A stretch of DNA of 54,763 bases from IMG/VR virus record IMGVR_UViG_3300049596_000709, positions 1 to 54,763 of that record, one strand, 5' to 3'. The stretch's first letter is position 1, and every line of letters starts with the position of its first letter. The position numbers and the translations under genes are program-made. This document shows, piece by piece, positions 39,030 to 45,715 of this stretch. Under the pieces are notes generated by a model. It saw only the letters and a list, made by a program, of their open reading frames with translations, did no database searches and had not been told where the DNA came from. The DNA is from a virus.

Positions 39030-39158
39030 TTAGTTGGTCTGCTCCCATAAGTGGAGATCGCCATTCTCTGGCGCTTCGCAAGTGACGTCGTAATCCATCC
39101 AATCCTGGTACGAGAATCCGCAGGCGCATGTCTGGTCTGTGATGTGTGCTGTTTCCAT
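39030..39158 (-). CDS. Small Cys-containing protein (42 residues)
   Basis: METAHITDQTCACGFSYQDW then YDVTCEAPENGDLHLWEQTN. CACGF plus a third Cys and a His resembles a minimal zinc ribbon. ATG at 39158 follows GAAGGGACAC. Under the motif at 39187. Confidence 0.52.
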   Translation of the reverse strand: METAHITDQTCACGFSYQDWMDYDVTCEAPENGDLHLWEQTN

Positions 39159-39220
39159 GTCGTGTCCCTTCGTCGTTGATAAGACTATTATATCTTCTCT
39201 AGTTCTAAGCCCTGGCGGCC

Positions 39221-39343
39221 CTAGTGTGGGACGCCATTCCAATATGGACGCGGCTCGGAGTCGTCGTCTCCTTCGCACCAATCGTCGTCCTCGTGTTCGT
39301 CGCGCGCCTCGTATGGGAGGTCAAAGTTCCAAGTTGTTGGCAT
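39221..39343 (-). CDS. Small acidic protein (40 residues)
   Basis: MPTTWNFDLPYEARDEHEDD, then DWCEGDDDSEPRP and YWNGVPH. Strongly acidic, which is typical of DNA mimics and other small phage inhibitors, but that is only a possibility. ATG at 39343 follows GAAAGGACAAG; promoter at 39374. Confidence 0.52.
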   Translation of the reverse strand: MPTTWNFDLPYEARDEHEDDDWCEGDDDSEPRPYWNGVPH

Positions 39344-39380
39344 GTCTTGTCCTTTCGTTGTAGGTATAAGACTATTATAC

Positions 39381-39422
39381 AATCCCTAGTTCCGCCTAGA
39401 CTTAGGAGGCATTGGAACTAGG
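39381..39422 (-). terminator. Hairpin overlapping a promoter motif
   Basis: CTAGTTCC (39386-39393) and GGAACTAG (39414-39421) are perfect 8-base arms; a second GCCT...AGGC pair lies inside. The left arm shares its CTAG with the promoter motif at 39374-39389, so the transcript end and the next promoter overlap. Confidence 0.45.
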
Positions 39423-39459
39423 AATTGTAAACTTGGCCAAGGCCGAAGCCGCCAGCGCC

Positions 39460-39624
39460 TTAGCGCTTGGCGACCCTGACCTTGAGGTCCTGGCGCTTCT
39501 GGCTTGCCTGAGCGAGCCAGTAGGCGTTGCAGGCTGACTTGCTTCCTGCGTGGACGACCATCGTGTACTGGAACGATGAGTCGATGACTTCGTGAAGTCG
39601 GGTGGATGGTTTGCCTGCGAGCAT
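39460..39624 (-). CDS. Small hypothetical protein (54 residues)
   Basis: MLAGKPSTRLHEVIDSSFQY, then CNAYWLAQASQKRQDLKVRV. ATG at 39624 follows GAAAGGAC. The C-terminal half is a basic helix. No family recognised. Promoter at 39675. Confidence 0.55.
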   Translation of the reverse strand: MLAGKPSTRLHEVIDSSFQYTMVVHAGSKSACNAYWLAQASQKRQDLKVRVAKR

Positions 39625-39707
39625 TATTTGTCCTTTCGTCGTTAGGTGGGCGGAGTGCCTACCTGATAAGATCAATTATAACATCCTTAGTTTTTGAACA
39701 ACTAAGG

Positions 39708-39956
39708 TCAGCAGATCCAAGAAGCGGTAATTACTCCAGATTGCATGTCAGGTGTGACTGACAATTTATTGGCCACCATGTCCCAGAAGGCTTCTGCTGT
39801 GATCTCTGGTCCTTCAGAGATGCTGATCTCTGCTCCAAAGTATCCTGCGTAAGCCGCTGCTGGTGAGAAGTCAAAGCCAATAATTCTGCCATGCGCAACT
39901 CGAGCAGACATTGATCCTGGAATTTGAACATGAGTTGTTTCTATGTCATTTGTCAT
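39708..39956 (-). CDS. Hypothetical protein (82 residues)
   Basis: MTNDIETTHVQIPGSMSARV, then YFGAEISISEGPEITAEAFW and VTPDMQSGVITASWIC. ATG at 39956 follows AAAGGACAC. Beta-rich. No family recognised. The candidate RNA gene lies immediately upstream. Confidence 0.57.
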   Translation of the reverse strand: MTNDIETTHVQIPGSMSARVAHGRIIGFDFSPAAAYAGYFGAEISISEGPEITAEAFWDMVANKLSVTPDMQSGVITASWIC

Positions 39957-40033
39957 TTTGTGTCCTTTGTCGTCGTTGTGTAAGATCATTATACAATCCT
40001 GAGTTTATGGCTTTAGCGATCTCGGGACTTGAA

Positions 40034-40130
40034 GTGTACCAGCGCTATTAGTTTACTTCTCCGATAGTCAGGACCCAGTCTATTATGTTGACTCGGGTGC
40101 TCGCACTATTTTGCTAATGCGCTGGTACAC
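40034..40130 (-). ncRNA. Candidate 97-nt rod-like non-coding RNA
   Basis: The promoter motif at 40137-40152 (TATAAT at 40142-40137) is followed after exactly 6 nt by 40130, which is the first base of a long inverted repeat. GTGTACCAGCGCATTAG (40130-40114) pairs with 40051-40034 over 17 bp with a single bulge. Inside, ATAGT (40109-40105) pairs with 40068-40064, ACCC (40098-40095) with 40076-40073, and AGTC (40093-40090) with 40080-40077, leaving a 9-nt loop. The result is one long imperfect rod. No ORF fits within it. The tail runs to the next motif at 39988. A regulatory, decoy or protein-binding RNA is inferred; no known family is recognised. Confidence 0.72.
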
Positions 40131-40159
40131 ATGATCATTATACATTCCTGAGATTTGAA

Positions 40160-40324
40160 CTATTCAGGGCAGAGGTACAACGGCTCGCCTGAATGGTCGC
40201 TTAGCGCGTATCCACAATGCTCACAGTGAAAGTCTACGGTCTCGCGTTCAACGCGTTGGCGTTCACGTTTGACTGCACGTTTCTTGATTGACTTGTAGAT
40301 CAGATACTTAGTGGCTATTCCCAT
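40160..40324 (-). CDS. Small zinc-ribbon protein, leaderless (54 residues)
   Basis: MGIATKYLIYKSIKKRAVKR, a basic helix (ERQRVERET), then DFHCEHCGYALSD and YLCPE. HCEHCGYAL plus the late Cys forms a three-Cys plus His zinc site. The ATG at 40324 is exactly 6 nt after TATAAT of the motif at 40331, with no ribosome site. Basic N-terminus and zinc knuckle suggest nucleic-acid binding. Confidence 0.62.
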   Translation of the reverse strand: MGIATKYLIYKSIKKRAVKRERQRVERETVDFHCEHCGYALSDHSGEPLYLCPE

Positions 40325-40353
40325 AGGTACATTATACAATCCCTAGATCTGAT

Positions 40354-40486
40354 GCCCGTCATCAGTTCAAGTGCCAGCCACAGGCCGGGCCTGAAAACCA
40401 TGCCCGTCATCAAAGGCGTGTCCTTAGACAGGCCGGAACACAATTTGAGTGACCCGTCAATCAAATGTGGCCTAGCCACAGGCCGG
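40354..40486. repeat. Three 35-bp split elements (cluster 1)
   Basis: Units at 40354-40388, 40402-40436 and 40452-40486, each 35 bp: RCCCGTCAT or close, 18 variable bases, then CAGGCCGG. On the minus strand GCCTGT and ACGGGC can pair (one G-T pair), making a stem with a loop of about 20. No gene is present in 40325-40488. A fourth, shortened copy (27 bp) lies inside the next gene at 40584-40610. Confidence 0.7.
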
Positions 40487-40488
40487 AA

Positions 40489-40866
40489 CTATTTATTCAT
40501 GCGCGAGACTACTGCAATCTCAGTCTTGCAATGATTGGCGTACGCGCAGAGCAATGCTTCATCTTCAAGAGACAAAGTTTGCTGCCCGTCAGAGAAGCCT
40601 AACAGGCCGGTGAAGACCACGTGTCCACGTATCTCGAGCCCGTCATATCCGCATGCCCGTACAATCGCTATTGCCATGTGATTGTATGACGCCGGTGGCG
40701 CAGGGTCATCGTGCCACCACATTGTTACCGTGTCCGTGACACGGAACTGTTGCGCATTCTTGACCGCAATCTGTTTCCATCGGTCTTCACTTCGATCCAT
40801 CCGTGCCCACATACCCTGCTCGGTTACCTCAAGCCAGAACTGTGGCTCGCTTGCAGGGACAAACAT
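40489..40866 (-). CDS. Hypothetical protein, possibly DUF3846-related
   Basis: A 125-residue protein: VTDTVTMWWHDDPAPPASYN, then YDGLEIRGHVVFTGLLG. The MWWHDDP...YN...IRGHVVFTG order resembles DUF3846 (ICNEEG...N...GT-ICG), but the match is loose. It contains one short copy of the 35-bp element, coding in this frame. Its ATG shares a base with the preceding stop (TAATG). Confidence 0.55.
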   Translation of the reverse strand: MFVPASEPQFWLEVTEQGMWARMDRSEDRWKQIAVKNAQQFRVTDTVTMWWHDDPAPPASYNHMAIAIVRACGYDGLEIRGHVVFTGLLGFSDGQQTLSLEDEALLCAYANHCKTEIAVVSRMNK

Positions 40867-41126
40867 TAGAATTGCCTCGGGTCAAATGTGTCAACGGCCA
40901 TCAGTGTAAGCGCGCAAATGCCATCTTCTTCGTTCGGTTGAATGACTTGGCACACATTGAGCCACTCCGCATTCACACACTGCGCTCCGATGAGCACTTG
41001 ATCGTCTTCGTCGCACTGCGAAAGAATGCCTATGAGTTCTCCGACTGTAAGAATTTGATCGTGCTTACCGTGATTAGGTCTGCTCGGTACGTCGTAAACA
41101 TATTGGTTTGTCGTTGCTGTTGTCAT
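40866..41126 (-). CDS. Hypothetical protein (86 residues)
   Basis: MTTATTNQYVYDVPSRPNHG, then LTVGELIGILSQCDEDDQVL and a hydrophobic end. The LTVGELI--LS--DEDDQV block is shared with many small phage proteins in which it precedes a conserved Asp/Gly turn. ATG at 41126 follows AAAGGACAC; promoter at 41151. Confidence 0.58.
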   Translation of the reverse strand: MTTATTNQYVYDVPSRPNHGKHDQILTVGELIGILSQCDEDDQVLIGAQCVNAEWLNVCQVIQPNEEDGICALTLMAVDTFDPRQF

Positions 41127-41184
41127 TGTGTGTCCTTTGGTATGTAGACTATTATATCTTCCAGAGTTTCTACCGGCAGATGCC

Positions 41185-41412
41185 TTACGGCTTGGACCCG
41201 TAGGCCCAGCCGTAAGTTTCTTCGTAGAACGCTTCCATCCACGGAAGTGCTGCCTTCTTCGTATTCTTAGGGCAGCCGTACATCTGAGCCATTCGCAATG
41301 CTGAGACTCCTCTGTGCATCTTCATTCCAGTTGCGACTTCAACTCTGAGAGCCGCTATGGTGGCTGCTATTCTGAAGTGATCTATTCCTTGCGGCGTATC
41401 GATGATTGTCAT
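41185..41412 (-). CDS. Hypothetical protein (75 residues)
   Basis: MTIIDTPQGIDHFRIAATIA, then MHRGVSALRMAQMYGCPKN and ending YGWAYGSKP. The order hydrophobic helix, GVSAL--A, YG-PK is seen in small actinophage early proteins. ATG at 41412 follows AAAGGACAAAC; the frame reading back into the motif is rejected. Confidence 0.58.
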   Translation of the reverse strand: MTIIDTPQGIDHFRIAATIAALRVEVATGMKMHRGVSALRMAQMYGCPKNTKKAALPWMEAFYEETYGWAYGSKP

Positions 41413-41454
41413 TGTTTGTCCTTTGTATTGGTTGATAGTATCATTATACAATCC

Positions 41455-41721
41455 TTAGTTTGTGAGACGAGTTGCGTCATCCACGACCTTGACTGCGTGA
41501 CACGCAATCTCGAGTCGGTACTCGCCTTCACGAATTGTTGGCAGGTGGTCAACGTTTGTCTTGCCGTATGAGTAGCCATTGTTGTGCATCGCATCGATGA
41601 GATCTTTCTCGTCAATCTGGATTACAACAACCCCATCTTCGATCCGCAGGCAGTAGCCGCCGATTGATGTCCTTACTACAAGTCCGCCATCGCGGCCTGG
41701 CTGTGTTGGTCGTGTCTTCAT
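41455..41721 (-). CDS. Hypothetical protein (88 residues)
   Basis: MKTRPTQPGRDGGLVVRTSI, then GYCLRIEDGVVVIQIDEKDL and a C-terminal beta part. The TAA stop is the TAA of the motif at 41443. Ribosome site AAAGGACAC before the ATG at 41721. No family recognised. Confidence 0.58.
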   Translation of the reverse strand: MKTRPTQPGRDGGLVVRTSIGGYCLRIEDGVVVIQIDEKDLIDAMHNNGYSYGKTNVDHLPTIREGEYRLEIACHAVKVVDDATRLTN

Positions 41722-41856
41722 TGTGTGTCCTTTAGTTTAGGTTGATGTAGTTATTATACAATCCTTAGATTGATAGTGCGTGAGCGCCAGGCGAAAGGAC
41801 ATTAAGCCCAGCGCTCAAACGCATCTTACTGCGCAGCAACGAACTGCGCAGGATCT

Positions 41857-42156
41857 TTACAGCAGCGCTTCTCGTCGGGACTGATCGATTGAGTAGTCCA
41901 CCGCTTGCTGATACTTAACTTCGTCTTCATCGATCTTCTCGAGGTCGCGCGTTGCTTCTCCGATTGTGGCGTACTCTTTTTCAAGCACGCACTCAACGTC
42001 GGCTGGCTCTTCGTATGTCGCGTGTATCGTGCGCCACACTGTACCTACGACGTTGCCTTCGCTTTGCTTCTGGACTTCAAGCCCATACACGCTGCCTTCG
42101 GCTGTCCACACTTCTGTGACGCCTTCAAATACTTCTCCTGCTGTCCATTGTTTCAT
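41857..42156 (-). CDS. Hypothetical protein (99 residues)
   Basis: MKQWTAGEVFEGVTEVWTAE, VYGLEVQKQSEGNVVGTVWR, and an acidic helix (IDEDEVKYQQAVDYSIDQSR). A beta N-terminus with a helical end. ATG at 42156 follows GAAAGGACAC; promoter at 42181. Function unknown. Confidence 0.58.
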   Translation of the reverse strand: MKQWTAGEVFEGVTEVWTAEGSVYGLEVQKQSEGNVVGTVWRTIHATYEEPADVECVLEKEYATIGEATRDLEKIDEDEVKYQQAVDYSIDQSRREALL

Positions 42157-42181
42157 AGTGTGTCCTTTCGTTGTTGTATCA

Positions 42182-42361
42182 TTATATCTTCCTTAGAGTT
42201 TCGGCGGGCCGCTTGCTTACCGGAACTGGCATAGTTGGCATGTCCGCAAGGTCGTACGAATTATTACCTTGCGGCGCTGCTCCTGAGCGCTCTCCTGCTG
42301 CCTGTACTAACCGAGTGAAAGACCCGGCACCCGCCTGGTTTGCTTTCGCGTTTGCGCGTCG
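42182..42361 (-). pseudogene. Open frame without a start codon (possible gene remnant)
   Basis: A 60-codon open frame reads ANAKANQAGAGSFTRLVQAA, then DLADMPTMPVPVSKRPAETL and RKI, ending in the TAA of the motif at 42181. It looks protein-like but has no ATG, GTG or TTG in its first half and is closed upstream by TAG. The first ATG would leave 19 residues. A promoter motif (42385) precedes it. It may be a frameshifted gene, a gene with an unusual start, or chance. Confidence 0.3.
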
Positions 42362-42407
42362 CTACCAATTCTTGTTATGAGTTCATTATACATTCCCGAG
42401 AGAATGC

Positions 42408-42455
42408 GGTGGCACCGGCTGGCAGGCGGGGGGCCTGCGCTCAGCCGGCGCTACC
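42408..42455 (-). terminator. Long GC-rich hairpin after 42462-42788
   Basis: GGTGGCACCGGCTG (42408 on) and CAGCCGGCGCTACC (to 42455) are nearly perfect arms, enclosing GCAGGC/GCCTGC and a short C-rich loop. It follows the stop at 42462 and precedes the motif at 42385. Very stable; likely ends the transcript. Confidence 0.6.
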
Positions 42456-42461
42456 TCAAAC

Positions 42462-42788
42462 TTACTTGGCCTGAAGGACCGTGTAAGCCGATTCTTCAAG
42501 CGCTGCTGAGTAAGCCTCTGGGAAGGCTGTCTTGAGCAACTCGCGGTTGATCTTGCTGAGGTTGCGGTGCGCAATTCGTACTCGCTCGACGCCATTGATG
42601 GTGCCGATCTCGTTGCCTTTGAGCGCCTCACGGATTGCTGTTTCCGCTGCTTGCTTCTTCGCCTCGATTGCTTTGATGGCAGCCTTGGCTTCGTTGAACT
42701 CAACAATCAGCGCTTCCACGCTGGCATCGAGTTGGGTCACATCTTCTGAGATGACGACCTCTGTCTTTGAGATAACTGTTGTTGTCAT
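42462..42788 (-). CDS. Coiled-coil protein resembling recombination accessory proteins
   Basis: A 108-residue protein. Residues 15-55 are an Ala/Glu/Lys coiled coil (ALIVEFNEAKAAIKAIEAKK). The end reads INGVERVRIAHRNLSKINRE, then LLKTAFPEAYSAAL: a V-R-L-K--FPE-Y pattern also found at the C-terminus of YqaJ-type exonucleases, where it contributes to oligomer contacts. No nuclease residues are present. Could be a partner for a recombinase located elsewhere; tentative. Confidence 0.58.
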   Translation of the reverse strand: MTTTVISKTEVVISEDVTQLDASVEALIVEFNEAKAAIKAIEAKKQAAETAIREALKGNEIGTINGVERVRIAHRNLSKINRELLKTAFPEAYSAALEESAYTVLQAK

Positions 42789-42839
42789 TGCTTGTCCCTT
42801 CGTATTGGTTGGTAGAATCATTATAACATCCCTAGATTC

Positions 42840-42912
42840 TAAGGTGCCCTGGAACTTTTACCCTGGGCCAGGGCCTTCCATAATCGGAAGGTGTGGGTCG
42901 TTCCAACCCGAT
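42840..42912 (-). ncRNA. Possible small structured RNA between two promoters
   Basis: The motif at 42919 is followed by about 75 nt without a usable gene before the next motif at 42820. The stretch has two hairpins: CCTTCC/GGAAGG near 42870-42890 and CCCTGG/CCAGGG near 42848-42868. The only ATG gives seven codons. It could be a small RNA or just a duplicated promoter. Confidence 0.3.
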
Positions 42913-42930
42913 GAACTAATTATATCATCC

Positions 42931-43155
42931 CTAGTTCATCACTCGGTCTTTCCGAGTGATGAAGATCGTTTCTCCTTTTTCCGCAAGGATAAGCGAGACT
43001 TCTTGACTTTCTGAAGTGTACCAGATGGTCACATACTTTCCGTCAACTTCAATGCTGCGGACTGTTCCCATTTGCTGTTCGGTATCTCCACCTCGTGAGA
43101 AGACGATTTTTTCGCCTTCCTTAAGTGTTTGAACTTCTTTTTCTCTTAGTATCAT
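42931..43155 (-). CDS. SH3/KOW-like small protein (74 residues)
   Basis: MILREKEVQTLKEGEKIVFS, then GTVRSIEVDGKYVTIWYTSE and ISLILAEKGETIFITRKDRV-type strands. The G-V--I--D--YV-I-Y pattern is that of a small beta barrel. ATG at 43155 follows GAAGGGACAAAC; promoter at 43192. Confidence 0.58.
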   Translation of the reverse strand: MILREKEVQTLKEGEKIVFSRGGDTEQQMGTVRSIEVDGKYVTIWYTSESQEVSLILAEKGETIFITRKDRVMN

Positions 43156-43209
43156 TGTTTGTCCCTTCGTCGTGGTCGGTTGTATAAGACCATTATACCA
43201 TCCCGAGTT

Positions 43210-43488
43210 TCAGTCCCAGATTCCTGGGTGACCTTCCTCGCGGATCGGACCGAAGCTGGAGTCCTCAAGAAGACTCTCTGGTGTGGCGCCTTCACCGCCG
43301 TACCAAGTGCAGATTCCGAGAATATCGGATTCCTCAATGGTGACCGTAACGTTCGGCCAGCCGCTGCCCCAGTTTCCATTCACGCGGACCCAAGATGTCG
43401 GGCAGAGTTTCGCCAAGACCTCCAAGGAATCCGCAAGTGTTTCGTAGTCGTCGCTGAACGCCACGTCCATGTTGTAAGTAAGTGTCAT
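43210..43488 (-). CDS. Hypothetical protein (92 residues)
   Basis: MTLTYNMDVAFSDDYETLAD, then LEVLAKLCPTSWVRVNGNWG and SGWPNVTVTIEESDI. A ferredoxin-like beta-alpha-beta pattern is visible, as in the genes at 36350 and 37964, with which it shares GW-P---V-----D. ATG at 43488 follows GAAAGGACAAA. Function unknown. Confidence 0.57.
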   Translation of the reverse strand: MTLTYNMDVAFSDDYETLADSLEVLAKLCPTSWVRVNGNWGSGWPNVTVTIEESDILGICTWYGGEGATPESLLEDSSFGPIREEGHPGIWD

Positions 43489-43530
43489 GATTTGTCCTTT
43501 CGTAGTGGGTATAAGACTATTATACCATCC

Positions 43531-43716
43531 TTAGATTCCACACACCTCGCGGAGGAGTGAGTACTCGGCATCTGTCAGCCCATCGGATTCTTTGACGGCC
43601 GCACACATGTCCATCACCTTCTCTTCAAATTCCTGGAAGATGTCAGTAGGGTACTCCACACGGACTTGCTCCATGATCTCTTGACCCATCGTCCAAATTC
43701 TCTTCATTTGCGCCAT
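43531..43716 (-). CDS. Helical hypothetical protein (61 residues)
   Basis: MAQMKRIWTMGQEIMEQVRV then FEEKVMDMCAAVKESDGLTD and SLLREVCGI. Helical. The TAA stop is part of the motif at 43519. ATG at 43716 follows GAAAGGAC. No family recognised. Confidence 0.57.
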   Translation of the reverse strand: MAQMKRIWTMGQEIMEQVRVEYPTDIFQEFEEKVMDMCAAVKESDGLTDAEYSLLREVCGI

Positions 43717-43761
43717 GATTGTCCTTTCGTTGTTCGTGCTTGTGAGACTATTATACAATCC

Positions 43762-43941
43762 CTAGATGCCGAACTCGGCGATGAACGCCTCGTTGAGGAT
43801 CGCGATCCTTGTCCGTGAGTGCGCCACGTACGCCATCGCCGAAGCGATGAGGTCAGCATTGGGTTTCTTTTTTGCTGCCTCACGCTCCGCTTGACGCTCG
43901 TAGTGCTCGATGTAGTCGAAGTGCCTCATGATTGTTTCCAT
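43762..43941 (-). CDS. Helical protein, leaderless (59 residues)
   Basis: METIMRHFDYIEHYERQAER, then EAAKKKPNADLIASAMAYVA and a helical end. The ATG at 43941 is exactly 6 nt after TATAAT of the motif at 43948, and its TAG stop is the TAG of the motif at 43750. Basic coiled helix; no family recognised. Confidence 0.6.
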   Translation of the reverse strand: METIMRHFDYIEHYERQAEREAAKKKPNADLIASAMAYVAHSRTRIAILNEAFIAEFGI

Positions 43942-43959
43942 GTAGTTATTATACAATCC

Positions 43960-44355
43960 CTAGATCAGGGCTGGCTTCTTGAAGTTGACGTGGCTTGTCG
44001 CGCCGTCAAGTTCCAACCACGCGTCCCAGTTATGGAAGGTCTCGCCCTCAATAGTGACGCTCTGTGCGGCGAGAACGAATCCCGGCGAGCAGTGGCATGT
44101 GCACCCTGCGAACTGATCCCAGCTGAGCTTAGAGAGGTTGAGCACTCCCTTGAGGCTGCTTGCGTGGATCAACGTCTTGTAGACGTTGTACGGGCGGCGT
44201 GTTCTGTTTGCCAAGTGTTCCATCACGGAGCCATCGGCCACTGATACGTACATGCGTGGTGCCTTGTACATGTCTCGTGAGTTTGTGCCCTTGCCCCATG
44301 TGCGACGGGTAAGCGTAAGCTTTCCTCCGTCGATGTCGATTGTTACTCTGTCCAT
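43960..44355 (-). CDS. Hypothetical protein (131 residues)
   Basis: MDRVTIDIDGGKLTLTRRTW, then NVYKTLIHASSLKGVLNLSK and CTCHCSPGFVLAAQSVTIEG. A CTCHC cluster in the middle could bind a metal. The ATG at 44355 follows GAAAGGACAAAC. An in-frame ATG at 44379, eight codons earlier, lies exactly 6 nt after TATAAT of the motif at 44386, so a leaderless longer form is also possible. The TAG stop lies in the motif at 43948. Confidence 0.6.
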   Translation of the reverse strand: MDRVTIDIDGGKLTLTRRTWGKGTNSRDMYKAPRMYVSVADGSVMEHLANRTRRPYNVYKTLIHASSLKGVLNLSKLSWDQFAGCTCHCSPGFVLAAQSVTIEGETFHNWDAWLELDGATSHVNFKKPALI

Positions 44356-44397
44356 GTTTGTCCTTTCGTCGTTGTCCATGTGATTATTATACAATCC

Positions 44398-44694
44398 CTA
44401 GTTTTCGTAGAATACGAAGTTGTCCATAGCTTCTTTCCATGCGGCAGCAAACTCTTGTTCAGAGCTTTGCTTGAAGCCAAAGTTGTCATTGTGCTCGGAA
44501 GCATGAATCAAGACAGCGGCTCGAGCGAGCGCTGTTCCTAGCGAGTCATACTTTTCTTCCCAAGCATTGGCAACGTAGTCGCCCCAGATGACTTTGAATC
44601 CATCAGTCTCGAGAGTCACATGAACTTCTGTGTTGTCGCCTCGGCTCGTGAATAGAACTTTGTCTGTTTCTTCGATTAGCATTGACATTGTCAT
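44398..44694 (-). CDS. Hypothetical protein, paralogue of 46265-46564
   Basis: A 98-residue protein: FKVIWGDYVANAWEEKYDSL then GTALARAAVLIHASEHND and NFGFKQSSEQEFAAAWKEAM. Against 46265-46564 the blocks W-DYVAN-W-E-YD-L--AL-R-A-L and GF--S-E match well. Two copies 1.6 kb apart suggest duplication. ATG at 44694 follows GAAAGGACAAC; the TAG stop lies in the motif at 44386. Function unknown. Confidence 0.62.
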   Translation of the reverse strand: MTMSMLIEETDKVLFTSRGDNTEVHVTLETDGFKVIWGDYVANAWEEKYDSLGTALARAAVLIHASEHNDNFGFKQSSEQEFAAAWKEAMDNFVFYEN

Positions 44695-44742
44695 TGTTGT
44701 CCTTTCGTTGTGGTTGATAAGACTATTATACAATCCTTAGAT

Positions 44743-44774
44743 CTACCTAGCAGCCTGAGCGGCCTGCTAGGTAG
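44743..44774 (-). terminator. Perfect inverted repeat overlapping a stop codon
   Basis: CTACCTAGCAG (44743-44753) and CTGCTAGGTAG (44764-44774) are perfect 11-base arms with a 10-nt loop. The stem contains the last codons and stop of the gene at 44747-44998 and ends directly at the motif at 44725. Confidence 0.6.
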
Positions 44775-44998
44775 ACGAAGATTGACTTCATCTCAATAAT
44801 CTCTTGACCATAAAGGCGAGCAATCTTCACTGCTTCCTTTTTGTTTGCTGCTTTGAAGTATCGGCGGTCCCATTGGTCAACGCTAGGATACGGGGCATCT
44901 TCTGGAATGAAGGTTGCCTCGAATACTTTGCCTGGGGCTGTTCCATCGAAAGCGGATACTAATTCTTGGTGTGTTGGGTTTGTCGTTGTTGTTTCCAT
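44747..44998 (-). CDS. Hypothetical protein, leaderless (83 residues)
   Basis: METTTTNPTHQELVSAFDGT, then WDRRYFKAANKKEAVKIARL and YGQEIIEMKSIFVYLAG. A beta-alpha pattern in which the F-A--K-EA---A helix resembles small phage proteins that bind nucleic acid. The ATG at 44998 is exactly 6 nt after TATAAT of the motif at 45005. Confidence 0.6.
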   Translation of the reverse strand: METTTTNPTHQELVSAFDGTAPGKVFEATFIPEDAPYPSVDQWDRRYFKAANKKEAVKIARLYGQEIIEMKSIFVYLAGRSGC

Positions 44999-45042
44999 GA
45001 GATCATTATACAATCCCTAGATTCCAAGTTTAGCAGGGTGAC

Positions 45043-45240
45043 CTAGATTGAATCGAGGCCTGGTAACATGTCTTGCTGGATCTTCGGCCCTTGGGTCAGC
45101 TGATACGCGATGTCGAGACGCTCATTATCTGAACAATTCTCGATGATGTCCCACTCGTCCTGTGACCAGTCACTCGTGTCAATCACGATAATCTGGGCAT
45201 CACCATAACTTCCATCTGCTGCAAAGTAGTGCTTTGTCAT
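45043..45240 (-). CDS. Acidic hypothetical protein (65 residues)
   Basis: MTKHYFAADGSYGDAQIIVI, then DTSDWSQDEWDIIENCSDNE. The opening K-YFAADGS-GDA-----DTS and the W---DW--I-------R-D-A end are shared by small actinophage proteins. ATG at 45240 follows GAAGGACAG. Promoter at 45271. Confidence 0.6.
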   Translation of the reverse strand: MTKHYFAADGSYGDAQIIVIDTSDWSQDEWDIIENCSDNERLDIAYQLTQGPKIQQDMLPGLDSI

Positions 45241-45293
45241 ATCTGTCCTTCTGTTGTTGTGTATAGAGTCATTATATATTCCATAGATCTTGT

Positions 45294-45487
45294 GCCCGTC
45301 ATCATTGACAGGTCCCAGCTCAGGCCGGTTTGTTATTCCGACCCATGGCTTAGGTGCCCGTCATAGTTTATAAAGCCTCGCTCAGGCCGGTTCTTCGTTT
45401 TGATCCAAGTGCGTTTGCGTAAGTTGCGTGCAGTTATCGTCTTATAGAATGCTGCCCGTCTTGAGCTCGTGCCCACGCTCATGCCGG
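45294..45487. repeat. Three split elements (cluster 2)
   Basis: Units at 45294-45328 (35 bp), 45356-45390 (35 bp) and 45454-45487 (34 bp, ending CATGCCGG). The middle differs completely between them apart from a preference for CCNNGCT before CAGGCCGG. The last unit overlaps the 3' end of the gene at 45479-45715. The interval 45287-45478 has no credible gene. Confidence 0.68.
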
Positions 45488-45715
45488 CACCGTCACGGTT
45501 GACTCAATAAAGATATGGCCAGGCCCGTTGCCTTCTGCATCTTGCGATGGCACAAGAGCGGTCCCGTCATCGAGAACGATGACGAACGCTACCTCGCCAT
45601 ACCCGCTATCCCAGCCGAAGTCCGCGATCTCAGATAGCGATAGTGGTCGCACGGTCTTTATTGTTCGCCCGATAAGCGAGCCGTATTCTTTTTTGATGTA
45701 GTCTAGGTTTGTCAT
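45479..45715 (-). CDS. Hypothetical protein (78 residues)
   Basis: MTNLDYIKKEYGSLIGRTIK, then VRPLSLSEIADFGWDSGYGE and FVIVLDDGTALVPSQDAEGN, ending in a beta strand. The V-VLDDG-ALVPSQD-EGN-PG stretch is a pattern of small phage proteins. The ATG shares one base with the preceding stop (TAATG). Its last codons lie in a split 35-bp-type element. Confidence 0.6.
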   Translation of the reverse strand: MTNLDYIKKEYGSLIGRTIKTVRPLSLSEIADFGWDSGYGEVAFVIVLDDGTALVPSQDAEGNGPGHIFIESTVTVPA

